From Aliamphritea hakodatensis (lineage in GTDB: Bacteria; Pseudomonadota; Gammaproteobacteria; Pseudomonadales; Balneatricaceae): a stretch of DNA of 64,000 bases. The stretch is from assembly GCF_024347195.1 (NCBI RefSeq), contig NZ_AP025281.1:1426001-1490000 (forward strand). Direction: 5' to 3'. A program made the translations under genes and the position numbers. The notes beneath the pieces were generated by a model that was not told where the DNA came from, did not search any database, and was given only the letters and a program-made list of their open reading frames with translations. Positions 1 through 7,754 of the stretch are shown in pieces; the first letter of the stretch is position 1, and each line of letters opens with the position of its first letter.

Positions 1-2
1 AT

Positions 3-965
3 CTGCTGGACCCTCTGACGCTTGAAAATTACGCGCCACTGGTAGAGGTGTTCCGTGCTGAGTCGGTGCTGAAGGTTCTGCATGCCTGCAATGAAGATTT
101 AGAATTATTTCTCTACATGCTGGGGGAGATGCCTTCGCCGGTGTTTGATACTCAGGTTGCAGCCGGTTTTCTGGGCTGGGGCTTTTCAATGGGGTATCAG
201 CGAATCGTTGAGCATGCGCTGAGCGTGGCGATCGGCAAGGGGGAAACCCGTTCCGACTGGCTGCAGCGGCCGCTGACCGCTGCGCAGGAGCATTACGCCA
301 CGCTGGATGTGGCGTATCTGCCGGCACTGTACCTGAAACAGAAAGACGCACTGGATGCCCGGAACATGACAAGCTGGGTGGAAGATGAGTTACAGGTCTT
401 GCTGGCCAGTATCCCCGATCGGGACCCGGACGGCGTGCATTATTATAAGCGCTTCAGTCAGGCCTGGAAGTTGCCGGCTGAAAAGCTGGCCGCGCTGCGT
501 GACCTTACGGCGTGGCGTGAACGTGTTTGTCGCCAGCGCGACGTGCCCCGCAACCGGGTGCTGAGAAATCAGGCGCTGATTGACATTGTGTATAAGTGGC
601 CCACTTCCGAATATGCGCTGTCTCAGGTGGATGATATTCATCCCCGGGCGGTGCGGCAGGACGGTGCGACTATACTGAGCTATCTGAAAATGGCGAAAGA
701 TTCTGCCGCGGCCAGTCCGCCGGAATCCATTGTGCAGCCGCTCAGTTATGACTGGAATAAACCGTTAAAGCAGCTCAAGGCTATGGCCCGTGAAAAGGCA
801 GCTGAGCTGGACATGGCGCCTGAGGTGCTGTTACGTAAGAAGGATCTGGATGCGCTGATCCGAACCGGTGAGCAGGGTGAGTACAGCCTGCCTGAAAGTT
901 TAAGTGGTTGGCGAAAATCGGTAATTGGCGATGCGCTGGTTGCTAAACTGAAAGAAATTGCATAA
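3..965 (+). CDS. rnd: Ribonuclease D, 3' part (5' end outside window)
   Basis: A 3'-5' exoribonuclease of the DEDD family that trims tRNA and other small RNA 3' ends in the cytoplasm. The frame is open from base 3, so the N-terminus with the first catalytic motif (DTE) lies left of the window. Visible parts are the KVLHACNEDLE segment typical of the exonuclease core, the third exonuclease motif HYATLD (about bases 291-308), and a C-terminal helical HRDC region beginning near LRDLTAWRERVCR. A GTG at base 48 lies inside the conserved core and is not the start. It is followed by ycgL and ycgN, an order I recall from other gammaproteobacteria such as pseudomonads. The family call is firm; the missing N-terminus cannot be judged. 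Confidence 0.93.
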   Translation: MLDPLTLENYAPLVEVFRAESVLKVLHACNEDLELFLYMLGEMPSPVFDTQVAAGFLGWGFSMGYQRIVEHALSVAIGKGETRSDWLQRPLTAAQEHYATLDVAYLPALYLKQKDALDARNMTSWVEDELQVLLASIPDRDPDGVHYYKRFSQAWKLPAEKLAALRDLTAWRERVCRQRDVPRNRVLRNQALIDIVYKWPTSEYALSQVDDIHPRAVRQDGATILSYLKMAKDSAAASPPESIVQPLSYDWNKPLKQLKAMAREKAAELDMAPEVLLRKKDLDALIRTGEQGEYSLPESLSGWRKSVIGDALVAKLKEIA

Positions 966-966
966 C

Positions 967-988
967 AACGGCCGGTTTGCTGGCCGTT
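967..988. other. Stem-loop between rnd and ycgL
   Basis: AACGGCC and GGCCGTT form a perfect 7-bp stem around an 8-base loop, directly after the rnd stop codon. No T tract follows, so this is more likely an mRNA 3'-end or processing structure within a rnd-ycgL transcript than a terminator. Confidence 0.4.
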
Positions 989-999
989 CCGGAATATCT

Positions 1000-1290
1000 A
1001 TGAAAAAGATCTGTAGTGTGTTTAAAAGTTCGAAAAAGGACGAAATGTACCTGTACGTTGATAAGCAGGAACAGCTTGCCCGTGTGCCGGATGCACTGAA
1101 AACCATGTTTGGTACCCCGTTGCATGTATTCGATATGCTGATTACACCGGAAAAGAAAATGGCCCGTGTGGAAGCGGCTAAGGTACTGAGTGATATTCAG
1201 GAAAAGGGTTTTTTCCTGCAAATGCCTCCGGCAAAAGAAGATTACATGCTGGATTTGCATGTTGACCGGCCGGAAACCGGAGTGCGCTGA
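1000..1290 (+). CDS. ycgL: YcgL domain protein (UPF0745-type)
   Basis: A 96-residue protein matching the YcgL family: it opens MKKICSVFKSSKKDEMYLYV and has a central stretch ending GTPLHVFDM. The family is small, cytoplasmic and of unknown biochemical role. ATG at 1000 is chosen over an upstream in-frame start at 958, which would lie inside rnd and add residues that do not fit the family. The stop overlaps the start of the next gene by one base (TGATG), which indicates translational coupling with ycgN. Context (rnd-ycgL-ycgN) hints at an RNA- or translation-related role, but that is inference only. Confidence 0.88.
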   Translation: MKKICSVFKSSKKDEMYLYVDKQEQLARVPDALKTMFGTPLHVFDMLITPEKKMARVEAAKVLSDIQEKGFFLQMPPAKEDYMLDLHVDRPETGVR

Positions 1291-1742
1291 TGGCTGCTGA
1301 AGTCTTCTGGCGTTCCACGCCGCTGGAAGAGATGTCTGAAAGCCAGTGGGAATCCCTGTGTGACGGCTGTGCCTTATGCTGCCTGCATAAGGTTGAAGAT
1401 GAAGAGACTGAGCAGGTGTACTACACCAGTGTTGTCTGTCATCTGCTGGATCTGGAAAACATGTTTTGTACTGAGTATGAGAAGCGTTGCTCGCTGGTAC
1501 CTCAGTGCGTCAAGCTCAGGCCGGAAGATGTGGAGGAGTTCCACTGGTTACCCCGTACCTGTACCTACCGTTTAATTCATGAAGGCAAGGACATTCCTGA
1601 CTGGCATCCGCTGATTACCGGGCGCCGGGAGTCTGTTAAGCAGGCCGGGGCGTCTGTGGTCAGTTGGTTTGAAGTAACCGATGATCAGCTTGCTGAAGAA
1701 GATTATATTGATTATGTAATCGAATCCGGTGGCCCGGCCTAG
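1290..1742 (+). CDS. ycgN: YcgN family cysteine-cluster protein (UPF0260)
   Basis: A 150-residue protein with the cysteine-rich signature of the YcgN/YkgJ-like families. Cysteines at 24, 27, 30 and 31 (CDGCALCC) are followed by 50, 60, 67, 73 and 91, consistent with a zinc- or Fe-S-binding cluster. The conserved family segment WLPRTCTYRL is present. It is probably cytoplasmic; function is unknown. It is coupled to ycgL by a one-base overlap. No terminator is seen after it: the 100 bases to the next gene hold only a weak 6-bp inverted repeat. Confidence 0.88.
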   Translation: MAAEVFWRSTPLEEMSESQWESLCDGCALCCLHKVEDEETEQVYYTSVVCHLLDLENMFCTEYEKRCSLVPQCVKLRPEDVEEFHWLPRTCTYRLIHEGKDIPDWHPLITGRRESVKQAGASVVSWFEVTDDQLAEEDYIDYVIESGGPA

Positions 1743-1842
1743 CGGTCACCGTTGCCTCTTTGTTTGTTTCCCTGCTATAAGCTGTTACGGGCTTATGGTA
1801 TTCCGCATAGGTTTTTCAGGATAAAGATACAGGAGTTTTCCG

Positions 1843-3495
1843 ATGTTCAGATTAAAAGCTGCGATTGCCGGTGGGCTGGTTTCAGTGGCGCTGTCCGGGT
1901 GTGCGTTTACCGGGGCACAGCAAGAGGCAGACTGGCAGGCGGGTAAGGAGTACCGGCTGACGGTTTTACATACCAATGATCATCATGGCCGTTTCTGGTC
2001 AAACCGGCATGGCGAATATGGCATGGCTGCCCGGAAAACACTGATTGACCGCATCCGTGCAGAGGTTGCTGCGCAGGGCGGTGAGCTGCTATTGCTGTCC
2101 GGTGGAGATATAAACACCGGAGTCCCCGAGTCAGACCTTCAGGATGCCGAACCGGATTTTAAAGGCATGAGCCGGATTGGCTATGATGCTATGGCTGTGG
2201 GTAACCATGAATTTGATAATCCGCTGGGTGTGTTGCGGGAACAGCAGGCCTGGGCTGACTTTCCCTTTCTGGCGGCGAATATCTACGAACAGGACAGCGG
2301 TGAGCGGTTATTTGAGCCCTACCGTATCTTTAACCGCGGTGATCTGAAGATCGCAGTGCTCGGCCTGACGACAAAGGATACCGCTAAGCTGGGGAACCCG
2401 GAGTTTATCAGTGATATCCGTTTTACTGACCCGGTGGCAGAAGCTGCATCTCTGGTACCTGAGTTGCAGGATCAGGCTGATGTTGTCATCGCGGCGACCC
2501 ATATGGGGCACTATGTGGATGCTGCTTACGGCATTAACGCACCGGGGGATGTGACCATGGCCCGCCAGGTTGACGGGCTGGATATGATTATCGGTGGGCA
2601 TTCTCAGGACCCGGTGTGTATGGCGGCGGACGGAACCGCTGTGAATGGATTCCGGCCGGGTGATGCCTGTATGCCGGACGTGCAGAACGGTACCCTGATT
2701 ATGCAGGCCCATGAATGGGGTAAATATGTGGGCCGTGCGGATCTGGTATTTAAAGACGGTGAGCTGCGGCTGGAAAGCTATCAGCTGATTCCCGTGAATC
2801 TTAAGAAAAAAGTCAAAGGTGCTGACGGCAAAAAAGTCAGGATGCTGGTGGCTGATGCGATTGCTGAGGATGCCGGGCTGAAGGCGTTCCTGCAGCCTTA
2901 TCAGGAGCAGGGGCAGGCGCAGCTACAGATTAAGATTGGCGAGGTAGACGCTAAACTGGAAGGCGACCGGGGTGCGATCCGTTTTCAGCCCACCAACCTG
3001 GGTGTGCTGATTGCGCAGGCGCAGATGGATAAAACCCAGTCGGACCTGGCAGTGATGAATTCAGGCGGTGTGCGGGACAGCATTGCAGCCGGTGATATTA
3101 CCTACAAAGATGTTCTTAAAGTACAGCCGTTTGCCAATGCGGTCGCTTTTGTTGAGCTCAGTGGTGCCGAGTTGCTGGATTATCTGGCGGTTGTTGCTGA
3201 GAAGCCGGTGGACAGCGGAGCATTTGCACAGTTTGCCGGGGTTCAGCTGGAAGTCGTTGGCGGTAAGTTGGATAAGGTTCTGGTGGCCGGTCAGCCTGTG
3301 GATCCCGCCGGCACCTACCGGATGGCGATTAACAGCTATATCGCCTCGGGCGGTGACGGTTACCCGAAAATGGATGATCATCCGGGCTACGTGAATACCG
3401 GGTTTGTGGATGCAGAAGTGCTGCGGACTTATCTTGAGGTAAATAGTCCGTTAAGTGCAGCCCGCTTTGATTCCGCGGATATTATTCGTCGCTGA
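1843..3495 (+). CDS. Lipoprotein 5'-nucleotidase / UDP-sugar hydrolase (UshA/NutA family)
   Basis: A 550-residue metallophosphoesterase plus C-terminal 5'-nucleotidase domain. It hydrolyses nucleotides or UDP-sugars outside the inner membrane so that nucleosides and phosphate can be scavenged. The first 20 residues are a lipoprotein signal ending LSGC (Cys20 lipidated), as in Vibrio NutA rather than soluble E. coli UshA. The metallophosphoesterase motifs are LHTNDHHGR (D46, H48), GGDIN (D89), GNHEFD (N121, H122), ATHMGH and GGHSQ. The C-terminal domain has NSGGVRDSI and INSYIASGGDGYP, which form the nucleotide-binding part. Full length for the family and probably a single-gene unit. Exact substrate preference cannot be read from sequence. 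Confidence 0.9.
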   Translation: MFRLKAAIAGGLVSVALSGCAFTGAQQEADWQAGKEYRLTVLHTNDHHGRFWSNRHGEYGMAARKTLIDRIRAEVAAQGGELLLLSGGDINTGVPESDLQDAEPDFKGMSRIGYDAMAVGNHEFDNPLGVLREQQAWADFPFLAANIYEQDSGERLFEPYRIFNRGDLKIAVLGLTTKDTAKLGNPEFISDIRFTDPVAEAASLVPELQDQADVVIAATHMGHYVDAAYGINAPGDVTMARQVDGLDMIIGGHSQDPVCMAADGTAVNGFRPGDACMPDVQNGTLIMQAHEWGKYVGRADLVFKDGELRLESYQLIPVNLKKKVKGADGKKVRMLVADAIAEDAGLKAFLQPYQEQGQAQLQIKIGEVDAKLEGDRGAIRFQPTNLGVLIAQAQMDKTQSDLAVMNSGGVRDSIAAGDITYKDVLKVQPFANAVAFVELSGAELLDYLAVVAEKPVDSGAFAQFAGVQLEVVGGKLDKVLVAGQPVDPAGTYRMAINSYIASGGDGYPKMDDHPGYVNTGFVDAEVLRTYLEVNSPLSAARFDSADIIRR

Positions 3496-3510
3496 GTCTG
3501 TTCTTTCATG

Positions 3511-3568
3511 CGTTCAGCTTTGTTTCAGTTAACGGTTCTAAGGTGCTGAAACTGAAGCAGGCTGAACG
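3511..3568. repeat. Nested inverted repeats after the 5'-nucleotidase gene
   Basis: Outer arms CGTTCAGC (3511-3518) and GCTGAACG (3561-3568) enclose inner arms GTTTCAG (3522-3528) and CTGAAAC (3546-3552). All four arms are perfect. There is no T run, so this may be a 3'-UTR structure or a protein-binding site upstream of the SEC-C gene rather than an intrinsic terminator. Confidence 0.45.
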
Positions 3569-3623
3569 GCAGTGACTGTTAGCTGGCCTGAAGAGAAATT
3601 TCCGACGCTTCTGAGGAGTGAAT

Positions 3624-4745
3624 GTGAGCGTACAGCAGAATAAACTGGCGGCTTTTGCCCTGGCAACCGCATCTGATATCCCCCTGAATGTTGCTGCATT
3701 ACCGCGTAAGCCGGCGCGTTCAGAATCAGTACTGGATGTTGCGGTTACCGACGGGTATCTGCAAGAGCGCTTGTCTTCCGTGATGGCTGCACTGGTTGCG
3801 GCCGGCCCTCATGAAAGTGTCTATGAATACCGTGAAAAAGAAGACGTGCCGGAGTTTGAGGCGTTGTGTGAAAAGCTGGATGCGCTGTTTCTCAGTAACG
3901 GTATTTCTCCGGAAAAGGGGCTGGAAGCTCTTATTTATGCCTGGCAGTATGCCCGGAATACGCAAAAGAACGGTCTGGAACTTTTCCGTGATATTGATGA
4001 TATGCCCGGTGCTGCGCGGCTGAATCTATCGCTGTATATCGCAGGAATAGCCACCCGGCTGATTAACGACAGTACGCTGGTGGGACAGTCTTATATTTCT
4101 GAAGCAGCCAATACTCTGTTACTTGAACTGTTTTATTCAGAAATTGCTGAGTGCCGATCCCTTGGGGTTGATGAGGCAGATCTGGCGGCTTTACTGGTGT
4201 ATGTGTCACGGCTGCAGCTTGCGTTTGATCATCACCGTCAGGCGGCGTTAACGCTGATGGCCTGCCTGGAGCTTTCGCTGACCAGTAATACCTATGAAAT
4301 GTCGACACTGTTTGGCTTTAGTGCATGCCGTGCGTCTGTGGTTGAAGATATCGGCGTTGCACTGAGTTATCTGGAGTTGGAACCGTCTGCTATCGAGTGT
4401 TTCACGCAGGCATTTGAAATGTATAAGCATGGTTTCGGTAACCGTTACCGGCTGAGTCTGGTGACTACCGAGTCTCTGTTCTCGGTTGCGACCCTGCATG
4501 CTTCGATTGATCAGCAGGTGCAGGCTGTTGCTAAATACAGTGAATATCTGGATGTGACCAAGCCTTTAATTAAGAGTGATTTCCTGAATAAAAATGAGCA
4601 GCTCTGGACGAAACGCGAGCATGCATCTCATTATGTGATGGAGAACAGCCAGCCCCAGCCGGATAAAACGCAGCCGTGCCTGTGTGGCAGTGGTAGCCGT
4701 TATGTGGATTGTTGCTTTGATTTACATGTGGATGATGCTGTTTAG
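3624..4745 (+). CDS. Uncharacterised helical protein with C-terminal SEC-C zinc motif
   Basis: A 373-residue protein with no enzyme motif that I recognise. The body is strongly alpha-helical, and segments such as ALLVYVSRLQLAFDHHRQAA and YLELEPSAIECFTQAFEMY look like TPR-type helix pairs, suggesting a scaffold or adaptor. It ends in a perfect SEC-C metal-binding motif (CLCGSG, then CC after eight residues), the element found at the C-terminus of SecA. The GTG at 3624 is preferred because GAGGAG (3613-3618) lies five bases upstream; an in-frame GTG at 3618 would overlap that Shine-Dalgarno. It stands alone between two unrelated genes. A role in Sec- or ribosome-linked quality control is only a guess. 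Confidence 0.72.
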   Translation: MSVQQNKLAAFALATASDIPLNVAALPRKPARSESVLDVAVTDGYLQERLSSVMAALVAAGPHESVYEYREKEDVPEFEALCEKLDALFLSNGISPEKGLEALIYAWQYARNTQKNGLELFRDIDDMPGAARLNLSLYIAGIATRLINDSTLVGQSYISEAANTLLLELFYSEIAECRSLGVDEADLAALLVYVSRLQLAFDHHRQAALTLMACLELSLTSNTYEMSTLFGFSACRASVVEDIGVALSYLELEPSAIECFTQAFEMYKHGFGNRYRLSLVTTESLFSVATLHASIDQQVQAVAKYSEYLDVTKPLIKSDFLNKNEQLWTKREHASHYVMENSQPQPDKTQPCLCGSGSRYVDCCFDLHVDDAV

Positions 4746-4796
4746 CGGCGTTTTTTATCTCTGACAACGGTCTGTAAAAAAGCACTATTAATATTT

Positions 4797-4821
4797 CTCA
4801 ATAAAATCTGAAAATATTGAG
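4797..4821. repeat. AT-rich inverted repeat upstream of the methyltransferase-like gene
   Basis: CTCAATA and TATTGAG are perfect 7-bp arms around an 11-base loop, followed by TTTT. It sits in an AT-rich 169-bp gap (4746-4914). It could be a weak terminator for the SEC-C gene or an operator; the sequence does not decide. Confidence 0.3.
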
Positions 4822-4914
4822 TTTTACTAATTCACTAACTGTTTTTATGATGTATCCACCTTAACCGCTGTATAGCATTTTGCCGTACAGCCTGATTACC
4901 GGAGGAGAGACATC

Positions 4915-5532
4915 ATGAGTCTTGTATCGCGCGATCTTCAAACCCGTTTAGCATCCCAGGGAGTATTAACTGCATCCCGTGTCGCTTGCAGCGATGTGCA
5001 AGCGGCCGCGCTGATGAACCCGGGTGAGAAATTAGACCACCTGGTGGCAGAGTTTTCTGAACAGGTGGATCTGCAGGTGGATGTGGTTGAGAGCGGTCAT
5101 CCTTTCAGTTCTGCAAAAAACGACCTTGCAATCGCTTCGCTGCGGGCCGCCCGCAGAGTGGCTAATGAAACGCCGGAACCTTTACTGGTTTCGGCAGAAC
5201 TGAATGCGGTTGCTGAGAGTGATTACTCAGATGTATTAGCGCAGGTTGCAGCAGAAGGTGCGGATTTTGTTATCCAGAGTCATCTGCAAAGTAAGGACGC
5301 GGCGTTAGCGTTTTTAAAAGCCGCTTCTGAGGCCGGAGTACCGGCGGTGCTTAGCCTTGATCAGGCGGTGCTTGTCCGTAACGGTCAGTCGGCAGTGGAG
5401 CTGGCTCAGACATTATATCGGGCGGGTGCCGTGGCCGTGGGTGTTGCCGGGTATATAGGTCCGCAAAACACTGACGTCCTGGAAGGGCATTACTGGATTA
5501 CGGATAAGCGTGGTTCTCTGTATATTCACTAA
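4915..5532 (+). CDS. Degenerate homocysteine S-methyltransferase-like barrel protein
   Basis: A 205-residue protein preceded by a good Shine-Dalgarno (GGAGGAG). It lacks catalytic signatures, yet its pattern follows the homocysteine S-methyltransferase TIM barrel: a SLRAARRVA helix, the strand PLLVSAEL where the family has its VAGSIGP stretch, then AAEGADFVIQSHL, then an EAGVPAVLSL strand, and an NGQSAVELAQTLYRAGAVAVGV segment. Where active enzymes have the first zinc cysteine (GxNC) this protein reads VGVAGYIGPQ, and it stops before the C-terminal GGCC motif. It is also shorter than the usual 300 or so residues. It is therefore probably a non-catalytic relative or a binding protein. The family link is by eye and tentative. 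Confidence 0.5.
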   Translation: MSLVSRDLQTRLASQGVLTASRVACSDVQAAALMNPGEKLDHLVAEFSEQVDLQVDVVESGHPFSSAKNDLAIASLRAARRVANETPEPLLVSAELNAVAESDYSDVLAQVAAEGADFVIQSHLQSKDAALAFLKAASEAGVPAVLSLDQAVLVRNGQSAVELAQTLYRAGAVAVGVAGYIGPQNTDVLEGHYWITDKRGSLYIH

Positions 5533-5860
5533 CATGTACGACTAACCTGAAAACGGAGGCTATTGCTTCCGTTTTTTTGTTTCAGCGGCGCAGGCATTAT
5601 CAAAAAAATTCAAGTGTATCCCGGCTGTCAGGCGTCTTTTGTCATGGCGTACTGTGGTAAAATTCTTCACCCGTAACAGTGTGTGCTTCAATAGCGGTTT
5701 GATTTTGTAGTTGCAGATTTTTTCTCTTTTCAGGCTGCTTATAAAGCCCTGATTCAGTTTTATCTCTTCTGTTTTATTGCTCTGTTTTCAGTATGTCTGA
5801 CTGGCTGTAAGCCCTTCGGATATCTGGTCTTGACGATTGCCCAAAATCTGTTTTGTGGCC
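5533..5860. other. Non-coding stretch upstream of mraZ
   Basis: The gap from 5533 to mraZ (5953) is the only one over 300 bases. It holds an intrinsic terminator (5550-5578), then about 280 bases with no convincing ORF or RNA gene, then the mraZ promoter and operator listed separately. T-rich patches occur at 5700-5790, but I could not assign them a role. Confidence 0.6.
5550..5578 (+). terminator. Intrinsic terminator after the methyltransferase-like gene
   Basis: AAAACGGAGGC pairs with GCTTCCGTTTT (one G-T wobble) around a four-base loop, with seven Ts at the end. It separates the upstream gene from the dcw cluster. Confidence 0.88.
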
Positions 5861-5889
5861 TTGCAAAAGCCGGGGTTAATTTCTATAGT
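5861..5889 (+). promoter_or_regulatory. mraZ (dcw cluster) sigma70 promoter
   Basis: TTGCAA at 5861-5866 and TATAGT at 5884-5889 are separated by exactly 17 bp. The predicted start point, near 5896, falls just before the MraZ repeat array, as expected for an autorepressed promoter. Confidence 0.75.
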
Positions 5890-5898
5890 GTGGCTTAG

Positions 5899-5948
5899 TG
5901 GGTAAATGTGGGTAAAAGTGGAGCAAAGGGGAATTAAAGTGGAAGTCA
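5899..5948 (+). promoter_or_regulatory. MraZ-binding repeat array
   Basis: GTGGGTAAAT at 5899, GTGGGTAAAA at 5909 and GTGGAGCAAA at 5919 are direct repeats on a strict 10-bp period. A degenerate fourth unit follows at 5929 (GGGAATTAAA) and a partial fifth at 5939 (GTGGAAGTCA). MraZ of E. coli and other bacteria is known to bind TGGG-type direct repeats with 10-bp spacing in its own promoter, so this is the likely autoregulatory operator of the whole cluster. Confidence 0.82.
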
Positions 5949-5952
5949 GGGT

Positions 5953-6408
5953 ATGTTTCGGGGTGTAAACCCGATAAATCTTGATGCCAAGGGCCGAATG
6001 GCCATTCCGGCACGCTACCGTGAGGCAATCTCAGGGTTCTGTGCTGGCCAGCTGGTGGCCACTATTGATACCGAAGACCGTTGTCTGCTGCTTTATCCGC
6101 TTTCCGAATGGGAAGAAATCCAGGAAAAGATCGAATCCCTTCCCAGTTTTAATAAACAGGCCCGCCGTATTCAGCGTTTGCTGATTGGTCATGCGACCGA
6201 TCTTGAAATGGACGGTAACGGGCGTCTGCTGTTACCGGCGCCGTTACGTGATTACGCCGAACTGGAAAAGAAAATCATTCTGCTGGGGCAGGGAAATAAG
6301 TTCGAGATCTGGAGTGAAGATCGTTGGAACAGTACCCGGGATGACTACCTGAATGATGATGACGGCAGTATGGAACTGCCGGATGATTTACAGAATTTAT
6401 CGCTTTAA
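5953..6408 (+). CDS. mraZ: Transcriptional regulator MraZ
   Basis: A 151-residue protein with two AbrB-like SpoVT/MraZ half-domains (about residues 5-51 and 81-124). Each carries the DxKGR/DxNGR-type turn: LDAKGRMAIPARYR and MDGNGRLLLPAPLR. The oligomeric ring binds tandem TGGG repeats and represses the dcw operon. ATG 5953 directly follows the operator array. First gene of the division/cell-wall cluster; length is normal. Confidence 0.97.
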   Translation: MFRGVNPINLDAKGRMAIPARYREAISGFCAGQLVATIDTEDRCLLLYPLSEWEEIQEKIESLPSFNKQARRIQRLLIGHATDLEMDGNGRLLLPAPLRDYAELEKKIILLGQGNKFEIWSEDRWNSTRDDYLNDDDGSMELPDDLQNLSL

Positions 6409-6447
6409 GCCTTCGGGGCTGATTTAAACCATTAGGGGCCGGTGCAC

Positions 6448-7386
6448 ATGAGTGCAGAATTTCAACACATTACAGTATTGCTGAATGAAGCTGTCGACAC
6501 CCTGGTTGGTGACGGAGATGGTTTTTATATTGATGGCACCTTTGGACGGGGCGGGCATTCAGCACTGGTTCTCGAACAGCTGACGCCGCAGGGCAGATTA
6601 CTGGCGATAGACAAAGATCCTGAAGCAATTGCCTGTGCAGAACAGCGATTTGCAACAGAACCGCGCTTCGATATCGAGCGCGGTTCTTTCGCTCAGCTGC
6701 AGGAGTTTGTGGAAGCCCGGGGGTTATCCGGACAGCTGGATGGTGTTTTGCTGGATTTAGGCGTGTCTTCTCCGCAGCTGGATGATCCTAGCCGTGGTTT
6801 CAGTTTTATGGCAGACGGGCCGCTGGATATGCGGATGAATCCGGATGTTGGTGAGAGTGCGGCTGAATGGCTGACCCATGCAACCGAAGCTGAAATCGCC
6901 GATGTGCTTTATACCTACGGTGAAGAGCGTCACGGTCGCCGGATGGCACGCGCAATTCTTGCCGCTCAGGCTGAAGAACCGATTACCACGACTGGCCGTC
7001 TGGCAAAAATTATTGCTGAAGCGAATCCTTCCTGGGAGAAGGGCAAGAATCCTGCAACCCGGGCGTTTCAGGGGATACGGATTTTTATCAACCGTGAACT
7101 GGAAGATCTGGAAAGCTGTCTGGAGCAGGCGCTGGAAATGCTTAAAGTGGGTGGCCGTCTGGTGGTTATCAGCTTCCACTCTCTTGAAGACCGGATTGTG
7201 AAACGGTTTATCCGTCATCATGTGAAGGGCGATGAGCATTTGCCGCCGGGGATTCCGTTCACCGATGACATGCTGAATAAGCGTCTGAAAGCTGTTACTA
7301 AGGCGGTGAAGGCGAGCCGTAAAGAGGTTGATGATAACCCGCGTTCGCGCAGTGCTGTGATGCGTGCGGCGGTGAAACTGAAGTGA
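6448..7386 (+). CDS. rsmH: 16S rRNA (cytosine1402-N4)-methyltransferase
   Basis: RsmH (MraW), 312 residues, uses S-adenosylmethionine to methylate N4 of C1402 in the ribosomal decoding site. Visible signatures are HITVLLNEAVD at the N-terminus, the SAM-binding IDGTFGRGGHS, LLDLGVSSPQLDD, GFSF, the RAFQGIRIFIN helix, and VISFHSLEDRIVKRF. ATG 6448 is chosen over GTG 6442 because the AGGGG at 6434-6438 is nine bases from the ATG and only three from the GTG. The stop overlaps the ftsL start by four bases. Confidence 0.96.
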   Translation: MSAEFQHITVLLNEAVDTLVGDGDGFYIDGTFGRGGHSALVLEQLTPQGRLLAIDKDPEAIACAEQRFATEPRFDIERGSFAQLQEFVEARGLSGQLDGVLLDLGVSSPQLDDPSRGFSFMADGPLDMRMNPDVGESAAEWLTHATEAEIADVLYTYGEERHGRRMARAILAAQAEEPITTTGRLAKIIAEANPSWEKGKNPATRAFQGIRIFINRELEDLESCLEQALEMLKVGGRLVVISFHSLEDRIVKRFIRHHVKGDEHLPPGIPFTDDMLNKRLKAVTKAVKASRKEVDDNPRSRSAVMRAAVKLK

Positions 7387-7754
7387 AAGTGAGCTGGCCT
7401 GCCTGGTTGCAGTTAGGGGTTGCAACAGTGCATGAACAGGAGGGTGAAAGTTTTCGCCCTGCCGTGCTGCTGAAGGCCAGTGATCTGTATGTGAAAGCGA
7501 TGGTGTTACTGGTACTGGTGAGCAGCATTGTCGTATCGGCACTGGTAGTGATTTACACCGCCTATCAGTACCGGCTCAATTTTAACCATCAGCAACAGTT
7601 AGTACAGCAATGGGATGAGTTGCAGGTGGAGTGGGGGCAATTACTGCTCGAACAGGGTGCGCTGGCAGCGAACAGCCGGGTTGAGAATCTGGCAACTAAA
7701 AAGCTGGCGATGCAGATACCGGCAAGAATAGAGGTTATACGTGATGAGCGCTAA
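7383..7754 (+). CDS. ftsL: Cell division protein FtsL
   Basis: A 123-residue bitopic membrane protein of the FtsQLB divisome complex. It has a cytoplasmic N-terminus, one transmembrane helix (AMVLLVLVSSIVVSALVVIY, about residues 39-58), then a periplasmic leucine-zipper-like coiled coil and a short tail containing ENLATKKLAMQIP. The GTG at 7383 overlaps the rsmH stop (GTGA), which suggests translational coupling. The first 25 or so residues are less typical of the family, and a later GTG start is conceivable. It overlaps ftsI by 11 bases. Confidence 0.9.
   Translation: MKVSWPAWLQLGVATVHEQEGESFRPAVLLKASDLYVKAMVLLVLVSSIVVSALVVIYTAYQYRLNFNHQQQLVQQWDELQVEWGQLLLEQGALAANSRVENLATKKLAMQIPARIEVIRDER

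Noticed and set aside
1777..1796. ATAAGC/GCTTAT inverted repeat before the 5'-nucleotidase gene
   Set aside because: Six-base arms with no T tract; likely by chance.
6757..7542. 261-codon minus-strand reading frame
   Set aside because: Antisense to rsmH and ftsL, both of which carry clear family motifs.
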